DNA of 41,566 nt, from the NCBI GenBank assembly GCA_002392915.1, contig DGHQ01000022.1:1-41566 (forward strand), written 5' to 3'. The stretch comes from Bacteroidales bacterium UBA3844 (lineage in GTDB: Bacteria > Bacteroidota > Bacteroidia > Bacteroidales > Paludibacteraceae). The notes beneath the pieces were generated by a model, which worked only from the letters and a program-made list of their open reading frames with translations, had not been told where the DNA came from and searched no databases. Of the stretch, positions 33,654-41,566 are shown piece by piece; position 1 is the stretch's first letter; each line of letters starts with the position of its first letter. The position numbers and the translations under genes are program-made.

Positions 33654-36062
33654 ATGAACAATTTCGATGATATGAACGAAGAAAACGGTGAATTTATTCC
33701 AGTGATTGCAGACGGTGGAGTGCCGGAAGAATATAAATTAGATAAGACAGAAGGACTCATGACACTGGCATTACGCAATGTAGTGCTGATGCCCGGTGTT
33801 GTTTTGCCAGTACAACTAGGAAGAGCAAAATCAAAATATGCAGCAAAACGGACTAAATCGTTAAACGAGCCATTGGTAGTGGTCACTCAGAGAGATGCAC
33901 ATGAGGATGAGCCAACCAAGAAGGATCTATATGACGTTGGTGTCGTAGGAAATGTTGTGAAAATACTAGATATGCCAAACGGACAAAGCACAGCAATCAT
34001 CCAAGGTTTACGCCGTGTGATGATAAAAGACCTGCGTGTTCAGTCTAATTTCTTGGAATCGGATGTAGTGCTTCTTGAAGAGATGCTCCCTGAAGACGAA
34101 GAGAAACGAGAGTTTGACGCAATACTTGATTCTGTCAAAGAGAGATCAGAGCAGATACTAAAAGCGTCATCCGGAGCAGTGCCAATGGAAGCAATGTTTG
34201 CTCTTCGCAATATAGAAAGCAGCATCTCATTTGTAAATTATGTAGCGGCAAACTTCCCATTTTCTGTAATAGACAAACAGAACATGTTGGAATGCGGTTC
34301 ATTGAAAGAGCGCGCCCTAATACTATTGTCGCTGCTCAACAAAGAGATGCAGCTTGCGTCGCTGAAACAGAATATCCGAGAAAAGACAAACCGTCAGATC
34401 GACCGTCAGCAGCGCAACTATTTCCTACAGCAACAGATGAAGACAATCAAGGATGAACTTGATGAAAATGGAGACGATGAGGATTATTCACGTCTGCTTG
34501 CCGAGTCTGATAAAAAGAAATGGAACAAGAAGATCAAAGACGTGTTTATGAAGGAGTTAGGTAAACTAAACCGACTTCCTCAGCAATCACTTGACTATTC
34601 TACTCAAGTGACATATCTTGAAAACATGCTTGCTTTGCCTTGGGATGTCAAGACGAAGGAGACTCTTTCATTGAAGAACGCACAAGAGGTGCTCGACCGT
34701 GATCATTACGGCATGGAGGATATCAAAGACAGAATCCTTGAACATCTTGCTGTGATGAAACTTCGTGGAAATATGAAGTCGAATATCCTTTGCTTGTATG
34801 GCCCTCCAGGAGTAGGTAAGACATCTTTAGGAAAATCCATCGCAGAAGCTCTTGGCAGAAACTATGTGCGTGTGGCACTTGGCGGAATCCATGACGAAAG
34901 CGAAATACGTGGTCATCGCCGCACATACGTCGGTGCAATGCCTGGACGTATACTAAAAGCGATGAAGGATGCAGGTTCGAGCAATCCCGTCTTCATACTT
35001 GATGAGATCGACAAGGTAAGCCATGCAGACGGATTCCACGGAAGCCCTGATTCTGCATTGCTTGAAGTGCTTGATCCTGAGCAAAATAAGAATTTCCACG
35101 ATAATTATCTAGACGTGGATTACGACTTGTCTAACGTGATGTTTATCGCTACAGCCAACGACATCAGCAATATCAGCCAGCCGTTGAAAGACCGTATGGA
35201 GTTTATCAATATCGGTGGATATTCACAAGAAGAGAAGCTGCAGATCGCAAAGCGTCATATCGTACCAAAAATCGCGGCTGAACTTGGAGTTTCATTGGAG
35301 GAAGTCACATTCACGGACGAAGCATTGAATAAAGTGATTTCCGGCTACACAATGGAAAGCGGTGTGCGTGGATTGGAGAAACAGATTCGCAAGATCTATC
35401 GTAAGCTTGCCAAGAAGATTGTGATGAAAGAAGAATTCAAGTCGACAGTCGACGTGGAGGATATCCAGGAATACCTTGGAAAAAAAGAGGTTCCGCATGA
35501 GCTTTACGAAGGCAATGACAATATTGGTGTTGTGACAGGATTGTCTGTTACAAGCTACGGTGGTGAGATCCTGTTTATTGAGACATCATTGTCGAAGAGC
35601 AAAAATCCTACACTTACAGTCACTGGTCAGATCAGGGATGTGATGAAAGAGTCGGCAATGCTTGCGATGCAATACGTAAAATGTTCTGCCGACACATTAG
35701 GCATCGACCCTACAGTCTTTGACGACACAGCCGTGCATATCCACGTGCCAGATGGTTCAACACCGAAGGATGGTCCGTCAGCCGGTATCACAATGGCAAC
35801 AGCACTTGCATCTGCGTTCACAGGCAGAAAAGTGAAAGCAAATTTGGCAATGTCTGGAGAAATCACGTTGAGAGGAAAAGTCACAGCAGTTGGTGGAATC
35901 CGTGAAAAGACTTTGGCTGCCAAACGTGCCGGAATCAAAGAGATTATCTTGTGTAAGGATAATCAGAAAGATGTGGAGGAGATCAAGCCAGATTATCTTG
36001 AAGGCGTGACGTTCCACTACGTTGATAATGTGCAGGATGTGTTCAAATTAGCATTGGTATAA
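33654..36062 (+). CDS. lon: ATP-dependent protease Lon
   Basis: 802 aa from the ATG at 33654; a TTG two codons earlier is less likely. N-terminal substrate-binding domain (about 30-240), helical region, AAA+ module with Walker A GPPGVGKTS (383-391) and Walker B FILDEIDK. The C-terminal peptidase has Ser709 in DGPSAGIT and Lys752 in GGIREKTLAAK, 43 residues apart as in other Lon enzymes. It degrades misfolded and regulatory proteins in the cytoplasm. A single-gene unit ending in a GC-rich terminator. The promoter is not obvious: the one TAnnTTTG match (33643-33650) overlaps the start region. Confidence 0.97.
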   Translation: MNNFDDMNEENGEFIPVIADGGVPEEYKLDKTEGLMTLALRNVVLMPGVVLPVQLGRAKSKYAAKRTKSLNEPLVVVTQRDAHEDEPTKKDLYDVGVVGNVVKILDMPNGQSTAIIQGLRRVMIKDLRVQSNFLESDVVLLEEMLPEDEEKREFDAILDSVKERSEQILKASSGAVPMEAMFALRNIESSISFVNYVAANFPFSVIDKQNMLECGSLKERALILLSLLNKEMQLASLKQNIREKTNRQIDRQQRNYFLQQQMKTIKDELDENGDDEDYSRLLAESDKKKWNKKIKDVFMKELGKLNRLPQQSLDYSTQVTYLENMLALPWDVKTKETLSLKNAQEVLDRDHYGMEDIKDRILEHLAVMKLRGNMKSNILCLYGPPGVGKTSLGKSIAEALGRNYVRVALGGIHDESEIRGHRRTYVGAMPGRILKAMKDAGSSNPVFILDEIDKVSHADGFHGSPDSALLEVLDPEQNKNFHDNYLDVDYDLSNVMFIATANDISNISQPLKDRMEFINIGGYSQEEKLQIAKRHIVPKIAAELGVSLEEVTFTDEALNKVISGYTMESGVRGLEKQIRKIYRKLAKKIVMKEEFKSTVDVEDIQEYLGKKEVPHELYEGNDNIGVVTGLSVTSYGGEILFIETSLSKSKNPTLTVTGQIRDVMKESAMLAMQYVKCSADTLGIDPTVFDDTAVHIHVPDGSTPKDGPSAGITMATALASAFTGRKVKANLAMSGEITLRGKVTAVGGIREKTLAAKRAGIKEIILCKDNQKDVEEIKPDYLEGVTFHYVDNVQDVFKLALV

Positions 36063-36086
36063 ATTCAATGATATGAAAAAATGGGG

Positions 36087-36118
36087 GAGACGCGGGAAAT
36101 CGCGTCTCTTTTTGTTTT
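36087..36118 (+). terminator. Terminator of lon
   Basis: GAGACGCG (36087-36094) pairs with CGCGTCTC (36101-36108), then TTTTTGTTTT. Confidence 0.9.
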
Positions 36119-36156
36119 CTGAGGCAAATAATAAATATGGATAAAGATAAAATAAA

Positions 36157-36185
36157 GAAGGACGTATCGCACAGATGCATCCTTC
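36157..36185 (-). terminator. Terminator of the CDC-like lipoprotein operon
   Basis: An imperfect hairpin (GAAGGA...TCCTTC with inner ATC/GAT pairing) lies 22 bases beyond the stop at 36208. The minus strand continues into a T-rich run. Confidence 0.65.
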
Positions 36186-36207
36186 TTGTTGTTATTTGTG
36201 AGAGCCT

Positions 36208-36891
36208 TTATTCTCCTTCAAATTTTACTGCGATCTCGATTTGACCGATTTTATGTCTGTCGTAATTATAAGGATCGCTAATCACTTTGATGATACCGCA
36301 TTTCCCCTCTTGTGTTTTGAATCCAATAAGAGTTCCTTCCGGCCAGCCAAAACCATCAGAGAAATAAATATCTGATGACTTATCTACCTGATTTCTTACG
36401 ATCTTCGCTGATTCAAACACGTGCAACAGCCCAGAAACTGTTTTCAAAGTATCAAACTTTGTAGATGTGAAATCATCAGGCAAAATATAGAACGAAGTGG
36501 AACGTGTTGATAGATCAACTGCTGTCAGCTGATTCAAATCAACAGATGTTCCTCCGGCAAGGAAATACTTCGGATATGTAGTGTTTGTACTTGAAGCATA
36601 ATCAAATGATGATTTTAATTTTTCAGTAAAATCAAAAGTTCTTACAGTGTCATAATAAGCGAAAGCAAAATCAAAGTTGCTTGCAGTGCTGATTTTCATC
36701 TCTTTTGCATTAAAAAACATATCCTGTCCATACTGATTGTCCAGCACAAACTCGCCAGAAAGGACTTTCTTCAACTCTTTTGTCTCCTGCTTAGGCTCGT
36801 CTTTACCTTCTTCTTCCTCATTGTCTTTGCACGAAAAAAATCCAGTGCATAAAACACTCATTAAAACAATAAACTTAATACTTGTTTTCAT
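36208..36891 (-). CDS. Lipoprotein co-transcribed with the CDC-like protein
   Basis: 227 aa. Lipoprotein signal ending FFSC (Cys21), followed by KDNEEEE, an acidic stretch of the kind that marks surface export of lipoproteins in Bacteroidota. The rest is beta-rich with no recognised family; segments include SGEFVLDNQYGQDMFFNAKE, STSFYILPDDFTSTKFDTL and GWPEGTLIGFKT. It has no CDC-like motifs and is too short for a second CDC fold. It starts 20 bases after the stop of the CDC-like gene, so a partner, chaperone or self-protection role is possible by context only. Confidence 0.8.
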   Translation of the reverse strand: MKTSIKFIVLMSVLCTGFFSCKDNEEEEGKDEPKQETKELKKVLSGEFVLDNQYGQDMFFNAKEMKISTASNFDFAFAYYDTVRTFDFTEKLKSSFDYASSTNTTYPKYFLAGGTSVDLNQLTAVDLSTRSTSFYILPDDFTSTKFDTLKTVSGLLHVFESAKIVRNQVDKSSDIYFSDGFGWPEGTLIGFKTQEGKCGIIKVISDPYNYDRHKIGQIEIAVKFEGE

Positions 36892-36911
36892 GTTTACTAA
36901 ATTTTAAGTAT

Positions 36912-38579
36912 TTATTGAACTTTGACTTTAAATGTAAATTGAACACGGCAATCTGTTGCAGATGTTCCAGGCTCATGACTTAAAACATTATTAAATAAAC
37001 CTCTATAATGATGACTTTCAGTGAATTCATTAGTCAACTGAAGCTCAATAGTCACTTTGCCATTATTATTGTCAAGAATATCAGAAAGAACATATTCTTT
37101 ATAGAATGCATTGTAATCATCATACTCGTGACGGTTTCCACAGCCACATGGCTTGTCCCACTCATACAATTGTGCATCAACTACTAATTTAGTGCCTTCA
37201 TATCTACTATAATCGATAGTGAAAGGAACAGAATGTCCAGCCATTGGTGCTTCTATTGTTTTTCCAACAGGTACATTAATTGCTCCACTTTCTGAAATAG
37301 GTTGGTTTAGCACGTAAAACCAAGATGACAATTCTCCATCTGGATATTTAAGACGTAGCTTGATTGTGCCACAAACATCATTTTCTCCCTTTACTCCATA
37401 GAAATTTTCTGCAGTTATTGATGCATTTGTTGATTTACAGTTTCTTGCGATATATTCAGTAGCGTTCACAACTCCAAACTCATCATAGTTAGAAAGTCTT
37501 CTCAATGTGAATGCGATTGGTTTAGATGGAGATTCCTTAGAGAAATCACCTCCATTTGTGATAAATTCAATCATCTTCTCATAACCCTTGACTGCTCCAA
37601 CAGCATCCTTAGAGGATCCTCCAATCACAGTTCCAGAAATGGAATAATCCTTCAATTTTTTATAAGCAGTCGTAGAATCATTTAGAACGATACTGCTTTT
37701 ACGCAATTTGAATGAAGAGTTCAAGACATTTGCGACAGAATCTGATTTTTCATTACTTTCAACGCAAAAATAGGCGGCACGTCCATATTTAATGCTAGAA
37801 ACATAAACGGGAACAGTACTTCCTCCTCCTATTGCTTGTCTTAAATCAGAGGCAGACACAGATGAGGCGAAAAACTTTGATGGAGACGACGGAGCATCAA
37901 CATTGACTGTGTAATAAACTTGTTGGAATTTCACCAAATATTTTGATGTTGTGCTTGTCTTGGAAAAATCAAAATTATCACGCAATTTCAATTTGTTGTA
38001 TTCAACACTTGCTCCAACAGCCATTGCTAATTGTTCTTCTGACACAATCTCTTTGATCTCAAAAGAGCAAGATGCAGGAGTCGCACCGTCAACACCCGAA
38101 TCATACATCATATCTTTCATAGACTGTGTCAAACTAGACAATGAAGGTTTTTCAACTGTCCTGACAACATCCCCCACAATGTTCGGAAAATCTGTAGAAA
38201 TAGTTAAAGGTCCTCTTTCCAGAACAATTTGTCTGTATGATCCTTCTGCAACTGAGTTGCCATCTAAAATACTACCGGGATAAATCACATCAGAAGTAGG
38301 ATCCATCAAAAGAACCTCGGAAAAAGATTCACTTGCTTTGTACTTTGTACATTCACAATACGTCTTAGTGTTTTCATCAATTTCTGTAAGAACATCTCCA
38401 ATTTGTTCATTTCCTCCAACATTTGGTTGGATTGGATCCCCTAAACCGAAAATGAAACCATCCAATGTTTCGGCAGGTTCTGAACTTTCTGGTTCGACCT
38501 CCTCATCTTTACAAGAACACGTAAATAGGACTGCTACAATACCTATCGCACATGGCGATAAAAACTTTTTTAACCTCAT
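36912..38579 (-). CDS. Cholesterol-dependent cytolysin-like pore-forming lipoprotein with replaced C-terminal domain
   Basis: 555 aa. Lipoprotein signal with candidate Cys23 (TCSC) followed by KDEE. Residues about 95-380 follow domains 1-3 of thiol-activated cytolysins: YPGSILDG (100-107), LERGPLTISTDFPNI, KFQQVYYTVNVDAPSSP (217-233), VYVSSIKYGRAAYFCVES (YGR at 265-267) and VIGGSSKDAV (318-327). Then come PIAFTLRRL and NATEYIA (376 region), each at the position of the matching CDC motif. After about 380 the usual domain 4 is not found: no undecapeptide ECTGLAWEWWR and no sign of the Thr-Leu cholesterol motif. A different beta-rich domain with CGCGNRHEYDDY takes its place. CDCs oligomerise into large beta-barrel pores; CDC-like proteins are known in Bacteroidota. 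The target here cannot be cholesterol by the usual route. First gene of a two-gene operon. Confidence 0.88.
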   Translation of the reverse strand: MRLKKFLSPCAIGIVAVLFTCSCKDEEVEPESSEPAETLDGFIFGLGDPIQPNVGGNEQIGDVLTEIDENTKTYCECTKYKASESFSEVLLMDPTSDVIYPGSILDGNSVAEGSYRQIVLERGPLTISTDFPNIVGDVVRTVEKPSLSSLTQSMKDMMYDSGVDGATPASCSFEIKEIVSEEQLAMAVGASVEYNKLKLRDNFDFSKTSTTSKYLVKFQQVYYTVNVDAPSSPSKFFASSVSASDLRQAIGGGSTVPVYVSSIKYGRAAYFCVESNEKSDSVANVLNSSFKLRKSSIVLNDSTTAYKKLKDYSISGTVIGGSSKDAVGAVKGYEKMIEFITNGGDFSKESPSKPIAFTLRRLSNYDEFGVVNATEYIARNCKSTNASITAENFYGVKGENDVCGTIKLRLKYPDGELSSWFYVLNQPISESGAINVPVGKTIEAPMAGHSVPFTIDYSRYEGTKLVVDAQLYEWDKPCGCGNRHEYDDYNAFYKEYVLSDILDNNNGKVTIELQLTNEFTESHHYRGLFNNVLSHEPGTSATDCRVQFTFKVKVQ

Positions 38580-38610
38580 GTTTTTTTTTCTTTAATTATT
38601 TTTGATTACG

Positions 38611-38640
38611 CAAAATTACAAGTTATTCCTGTTTGTACAA
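38611..38640 (-). promoter_or_regulatory. Consensus promoter of the CDC-like operon
   Basis: Minus strand TTG (38638-38640), a 19-base spacer, TAATTTTG (38611-38618): full match to the Bacteroidota housekeeping consensus, 32 bases upstream of the ATG. Confidence 0.75.
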
Positions 38641-38763
38641 CCATTGTCTGTCACTTTTTTTTGTTAAAAAATCTAAAAAAGATGCGACTAAATTCCTATT
38701 TTTTTGTGTAAATTGATATTTGTAAAGATTAATCGGGTAGTGCAACCATCCAAAAAACAAAAA

Positions 38764-38785
38764 AACCCGACATAAATGCCGGGCT
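38764..38785 (-). terminator. Terminator of the 39658-38807 lipoprotein gene
   Basis: A hairpin AGCCCGGCA/TGTCGGGTT (minus-strand sense, one mismatch each side of the CCCG core, TTTA loop) is followed by a long T-run. Confidence 0.85.
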
Positions 38786-38806
38786 TAGAAATCTATATTC
38801 TTTCTA

Positions 38807-39658
38807 TTAATAAGTCAAGGATACCTTTACAGAAGATGCTTCACGAAGAGAAGCTCCTACATAATTTAGGACTTTTCCTAAATAAATCTTCTCTCCTGAC
38901 TGATATGCAAAATAATTAACATTGTTAATACTTGCTTTCAAATCCTCAGCAGCTACATCTTTTAATGCAACTTCCAAAAGACCCTTATTTCCAGAAAGAT
39001 AACCATTATAATCTTCTTCTGTCAATGCTACAAACTTTCCATTTCCTGATATCTTAGCATATACAGAACCATCTTCAGTCTCTGAATATGGAGTAAATGT
39101 GAAATCACCCAATTTAGTGTTGTCTGAATTAAAATCAACAACGTAACCGTTAGAGAAGTTTCTTGAACTTGCAGAAAGAGCCTTTCCTGTACCTTCTACA
39201 ATAAATTTTCTGTTCTTGCCATTGATAGACAATGCGTAAGAACCCTCGATAGCAGGGAAAGTGATGCTGTAGATAGAGTCTGTGATAGAAGCGTTACCAG
39301 AAACGTTAACCTTTCCTAGGAAGCTGTTAGAAACTGTGAATGACACAGTAGCTGGATCAACATTTGTCTTGTTGCGAAGAATCACGTCTACGCTGATGCT
39401 GTCTGAGTTGATTCCGTCAGCAAGCAATGTGTTTGCCTTGATTGTGTCTCTTAGAGAATCTGGTGTAGATTTGTTAAGTCTGAAAGAGAACTGATCTGGA
39501 TAAACCACCTTCTTTGGTGTTGTGTCTACAGGAACCACTGGAGCTGGTTCTGGCTCTGGATCATCATCATCCTTGTTACATGAACCAAGTGTCATAACAC
39601 TTGCTACTGTTGCCATAAGGCAAAGGAGTTTACCTCCGTTTAATGCTTTGATAGTCAT
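38807..39658 (-). CDS. Surface-type lipoprotein of unknown function
   Basis: 283 aa. Lipoprotein signal (MTLGSC, Cys27) followed by NKDDDDPEPEPAP, an acidic and proline-rich tether typical of surface-exposed Bacteroidota lipoproteins. The body is beta-rich: FSFRLNKSTPDSL, VDVILRNKTNVDPATVSFTV, a repeat-like VDFNSDNTKLGDFTF and a C-terminal VGASLREASSVKVSL. I recognise no family. It has its own promoter and terminator. It is next to the CDC-like operon on the same strand but transcribed apart. Confidence 0.8.
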   Translation of the reverse strand: MTIKALNGGKLLCLMATVASVMTLGSCNKDDDDPEPEPAPVVPVDTTPKKVVYPDQFSFRLNKSTPDSLRDTIKANTLLADGINSDSISVDVILRNKTNVDPATVSFTVSNSFLGKVNVSGNASITDSIYSITFPAIEGSYALSINGKNRKFIVEGTGKALSASSRNFSNGYVVDFNSDNTKLGDFTFTPYSETEDGSVYAKISGNGKFVALTEEDYNGYLSGNKGLLEVALKDVAAEDLKASINNVNYFAYQSGEKIYLGKVLNYVGASLREASSVKVSLTY

Positions 39659-39730
39659 TGTTCTTTAATATTTTGTTATTTTATTAATTCTGGACTAAAT
39701 TTCAAACTATTTTGAAATTCCATTCATTTG

Positions 39731-39762
39731 CAAAATTATCAATTTGTCTACAACAAAACAAA
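39731..39762 (-). promoter_or_regulatory. Consensus promoter of the 39658-38807 lipoprotein gene
   Basis: Minus strand TTTG (39759-39762), a 20-base spacer and TAATTTTG (39731-39738). The leader is about 65 bases, longer than for most genes here. Confidence 0.75.
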
Positions 39763-39820
39763 TAAAATATTATTAATTTTGCCACGCTGTACAATTATGT
39801 AGAATAATGTTTATAATCGG

Positions 39821-40789
39821 ATGTTGAGAAAGATATATTATACTTTGAATAGTGGGAAAAATATGAAGTTTGCCTACTATTTGCGTTGTTATATGCGATT
39901 GTTGGAGCCTCGTTGTTTGTGCAGGAATCGTTTGCCACGCCTTCTTGCCCAAATAGAATCTCGACAAGATCGCGATTATATCATGAGGCGTGTGGATTAT
40001 TATTGTAAGACAAACACTCCTGTCGTTTTACCAAATACTGCGGAATGTCTAAGTGATTCTTGGAAAAAGGTATGTGGCGGTAATGTGTATATGCATGACA
40101 CATACGAATTTACAAGGTTTTTCCCAGGTGAAAAAAAATGGGGTTTTGAGCCTGGCGACGTGACGTATGTGCCTGAATTTCCATCAGTGGTTAAAAGTCG
40201 TCCTCTATGTGAAAACAATCAGAATTCTATCGTTTTGAAACTTGATAAGGTTCGCCATTTTATTTTCGTGGATGACGAAAAATCGTTTGAAGAAAAGGAT
40301 TTTAAGGTTGTTTTTCGTGGAAAAATTGCAGGGAAACAGTCGAGAAAAGATTTTATGGCAAAATTTTATGGAAATCCTCTTTTTGATGTGGGCGACGTGG
40401 GGCGCAAGACTGACTCTCCCGCTGAGTGGAGAACTGGCAAAATGACAATTAAAGAACATCTTGATTGCCAATTTATAATGGCAATAGAGGGGAATGACGT
40501 TGCGAGCAATTTAAAATGGGTTATGTCTTCCAACTCTTTAGCGGTCATGCCTCGTCCAACTTGTGAGACATGGTTTATGGAAGGAACGTTGATTCCTAAT
40601 TATCATTATGTTGAGGTGGCACCAGATTTCTCAGATGTTGAAGAACGTGTACGTTATTATCACGATCATCCAGAAGAAGCAAAAGCTATTATTGAGCACG
40701 CCCATGAATATGTTGCACAATTTATGGACAAGCAACGTGAGGATTTGATTTCTTTAGCTGTATTGAATAAATATTTTAAAATGGTGTAG
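39821..40789 (+). CDS. Glycosyltransferase family 90 (LpsA/CAP10-like)
   Basis: 322 aa from the ATG at 39821; an in-frame ATG at 39863 (MKFAYYLRCYMR) is an equally good start. The sequence follows the GT90 family: VVFRGKIAGKQSRKDFM, the acidic-basic VGRKTDSPAEWRTGKM segment, EHLDCQFIMAIEGNDVASNLKWVMSSNSL and PRPTCETWFMEGTLIPNYHYVEV. In Gram-negative bacteria these cytoplasmic or membrane-associated enzymes transfer sugars, often xylose or glucose, to lipopolysaccharide or capsule. No other surface-polysaccharide gene is next to it. Confidence 0.88.
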   Translation: MLRKIYYTLNSGKNMKFAYYLRCYMRLLEPRCLCRNRLPRLLAQIESRQDRDYIMRRVDYYCKTNTPVVLPNTAECLSDSWKKVCGGNVYMHDTYEFTRFFPGEKKWGFEPGDVTYVPEFPSVVKSRPLCENNQNSIVLKLDKVRHFIFVDDEKSFEEKDFKVVFRGKIAGKQSRKDFMAKFYGNPLFDVGDVGRKTDSPAEWRTGKMTIKEHLDCQFIMAIEGNDVASNLKWVMSSNSLAVMPRPTCETWFMEGTLIPNYHYVEVAPDFSDVEERVRYYHDHPEEAKAIIEHAHEYVAQFMDKQREDLISLAVLNKYFKMV

Positions 40790-40836
40790 GGGCATCATTA
40801 TTATTTTCCAAAACAGATAGATGGTCTGTCACAAGT

Positions 40837-40940
40837 GAGGATTCAAAAGGACGGAACGCCCTTACATTCTCACCATCCGTGAACCCGAAGGGTGAGCGGA
40901 ATAATTTTTATATAAAATACGGTCTTTAACAATCCTCTAT
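40837..40940. repeat. Intergenic structured repeat, copy C (inverted, with extra partial end)
   Basis: The minus strand of 40837-40903 reads in repeat order: GCTCACCCTTCGGGTTCAC, then GCGTTCCGTCCTTTTGAATCCTC. A plus-strand end fragment TCTTTAACAATCCTCT follows at 40923-40938. The whole forms a large inverted structure bounded by GAGGATT and AATCCTC. Confidence 0.6.
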
Positions 40941-41113
40941 TTACATACATATTTATTAAAAACGTAACAGGCATATTAAATTAACGTGAGTACGATGAAT
41001 TGTAATCTGTGAATCATTTTCCACTTTTGATTGAAATCTAACCTCCTTTTCTCATAAAAAGGCGAAGTCTTTCTCTGCAAACTTTTTCTCTCTGTGGTTT
41101 TATTAAATTTTAT

Positions 41114-41173
41114 GTGCTCGCCTACGGCTCGCACGTTGGAAGGGGTTAGAACGTTCCGTCCTTAACAATCCTC
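41114..41173 (+). repeat. Intergenic structured repeat, copy B
   Basis: GTGCTCGCCTACGGCTCGC begins at 41114, and the end reads AACGTTCCGTCCTTAACAAT then CCTC. It is the closest match to copy A at 10590-10653, with a few substitutions and a slightly shorter middle. Confidence 0.75.
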
Positions 41174-41230
41174 ATTTATGACACTCCAACTATCTTTTTG
41201 ATTTCGTCGAACTCACGTTAAATTAAATAT

Positions 41231-41256
41231 GGCAGGCACAAGGTCTGCCCCTACAA
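41231..41256 (+). repeat. Short GGCAGG/CTGCCC intergenic repeat
   Basis: GGCAGGCACAAGGTCTGCCC followed by CTACA. I recall very similar short hairpins dispersed in many bacterial genomes. Only one copy is in this window, so its repeat status rests on memory. Confidence 0.35.
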
Positions 41257-41262
41257 ACACAA

Positions 41263-41293
41263 AAAGAGCGACATTTTGCAATGCCGCTCTCTT
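41263..41293 (-). terminator. Terminator of nifJ
   Basis: AGAGCG-A-CATT pairs with AATG-C-CGCTCT around a TTGC loop. The minus strand continues TTTTTGTG. Confidence 0.85.
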
Positions 41294-41312
41294 TATTATA
41301 ATGGACCACTTA

Positions 41313-41566
41313 TTAATATTCCATCTTGCTCATACGAACGTAGCTCTGGTAACGCTTCTTAGCCATTTCCTCACTAGCGTTGAACAAATCCTGAGCCTCA
41401 GAAGGGTACATCTTCATTACAGAAGCGTAACGGTTCTCACCCTTCAAGAAATCCTGGAACTTAGAGTAGTCAGGCTCCTTAGAGTCAAGAGTAAATGGAT
41501 TCTTACCCTCTGCCTCAAGAGCTGGGTTGAATCTCCATAGATGCCAGTAACCGCACTCAACAGCCT
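41313..41566 (-). CDS. nifJ: Pyruvate:ferredoxin (flavodoxin) oxidoreductase, C-terminal end
   Basis: Partial gene running off the right edge. The stop is at 41313-41315, and 83 complete codons are visible. The translation reads AVECGYWHLWRFNPALEAEG, then NPFTLDSKEPDYSKFQDFLK, GENRYASVMKMYPSEAQDLF and MAKKRYQSYVRMSKMEY. This is the very conserved C-terminal tail of homodimeric pyruvate:ferredoxin oxidoreductase, which converts pyruvate and CoA to acetyl-CoA with reduction of ferredoxin. It points to an anaerobe. Codon choice is strongly biased, as expected of a highly expressed gene. Confidence 0.9.
   Translation of the reverse strand, partial: AVECGYWHLWRFNPALEAEGKNPFTLDSKEPDYSKFQDFLKGENRYASVMKMYPSEAQDLFNASEEMAKKRYQSYVRMSKMEY

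Larger units (their letters stand above)
40790..41312. other. 523-base intergenic region rich in repeats
   Basis: No credible gene. It contains two copies of the structured repeat (40837-40940 and 41114-41173), a short GGCAGG-type repeat (41231-41256) and the nifJ terminator (41263-41293). The rest is AT-rich with nothing recognised. Confidence 0.7.

Noticed and set aside
36912..38579. Classical cholesterol-binding cytolysin
   Set aside because: The undecapeptide and the Thr-Leu pair region of domain 4 are missing and the C-terminal domain looks unrelated.

Overview
The window looks like chromosome from a member of Bacteroidales (phylum Bacteroidota), possibly Prevotella-like. The DNA is AT-rich. 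Promoters follow the Bacteroidota pattern: a -7 box TAnnTTTG, in the best cases with TTG 19-21 bases upstream. Several proteins end in type IX secretion system (T9SS) sorting domains, of type A and, in one case, type B. Lipoproteins carry acidic residues directly after the lipobox cysteine. A GldB-like lipoprotein is also present. No tRNA, rRNA, CRISPR array, transposase or SusC/SusD pair was seen.

Left part (148-12639, mostly minus strand). A four-gene operon (5565 down to 148) encodes two related family-1 pectate lyases, alternating with two small secreted proteins that carry T9SS sorting domains. A conserved 61-aa membrane protein and an exported glutathione peroxidase follow. A second two-gene operon pairs another small sorting-domain protein with a large Cthe_2159-type beta-helix protein, a family known for binding polygalacturonate and cellulose. 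Together these suggest a secreted pectin-handling set. Two overlapping genes (10929-12639) and a decayed third copy (6999-7257) form a small local family of uncharacterised secreted proteins.

Middle (12743-22171). A multidomain secreted protein with an HExxH motif and a type A sorting domain is followed by two near-identical AAA-like/PD-(D/E)XK proteins (515 aa each). They share 52 bp of upstream DNA and flank about 1 kb of gene debris. After these come tatD and miaA, overlapping by 4 bp, and a divergent sugar-phosphate isomerase-like gene.

Right part (22312-41566). A 2040-aa Ig-repeat protein with a type B sorting domain comes first. It is followed by a frameshifted T9SS protein gene, an ABC-F ATPase, gldB, a YD-like lipoprotein and lon. 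On the minus strand an operon from a canonical promoter encodes a lipoprotein that clearly belongs to the cholesterol-dependent cytolysin (CDC) family but has an unrelated-looking C-terminal domain, followed by a second lipoprotein. A separate lipoprotein, a family-90 glycosyltransferase and the C-terminal end of pyruvate:ferredoxin oxidoreductase close the window.

Four copies of a roughly 65-bp structured repeat lie between genes. The points I would follow first are the CDC-like lipoprotein operon, the pairing of sorting-domain-only small proteins with large secreted proteins that lack a sorting domain, and the mosaic AAA/nuclease duplication.
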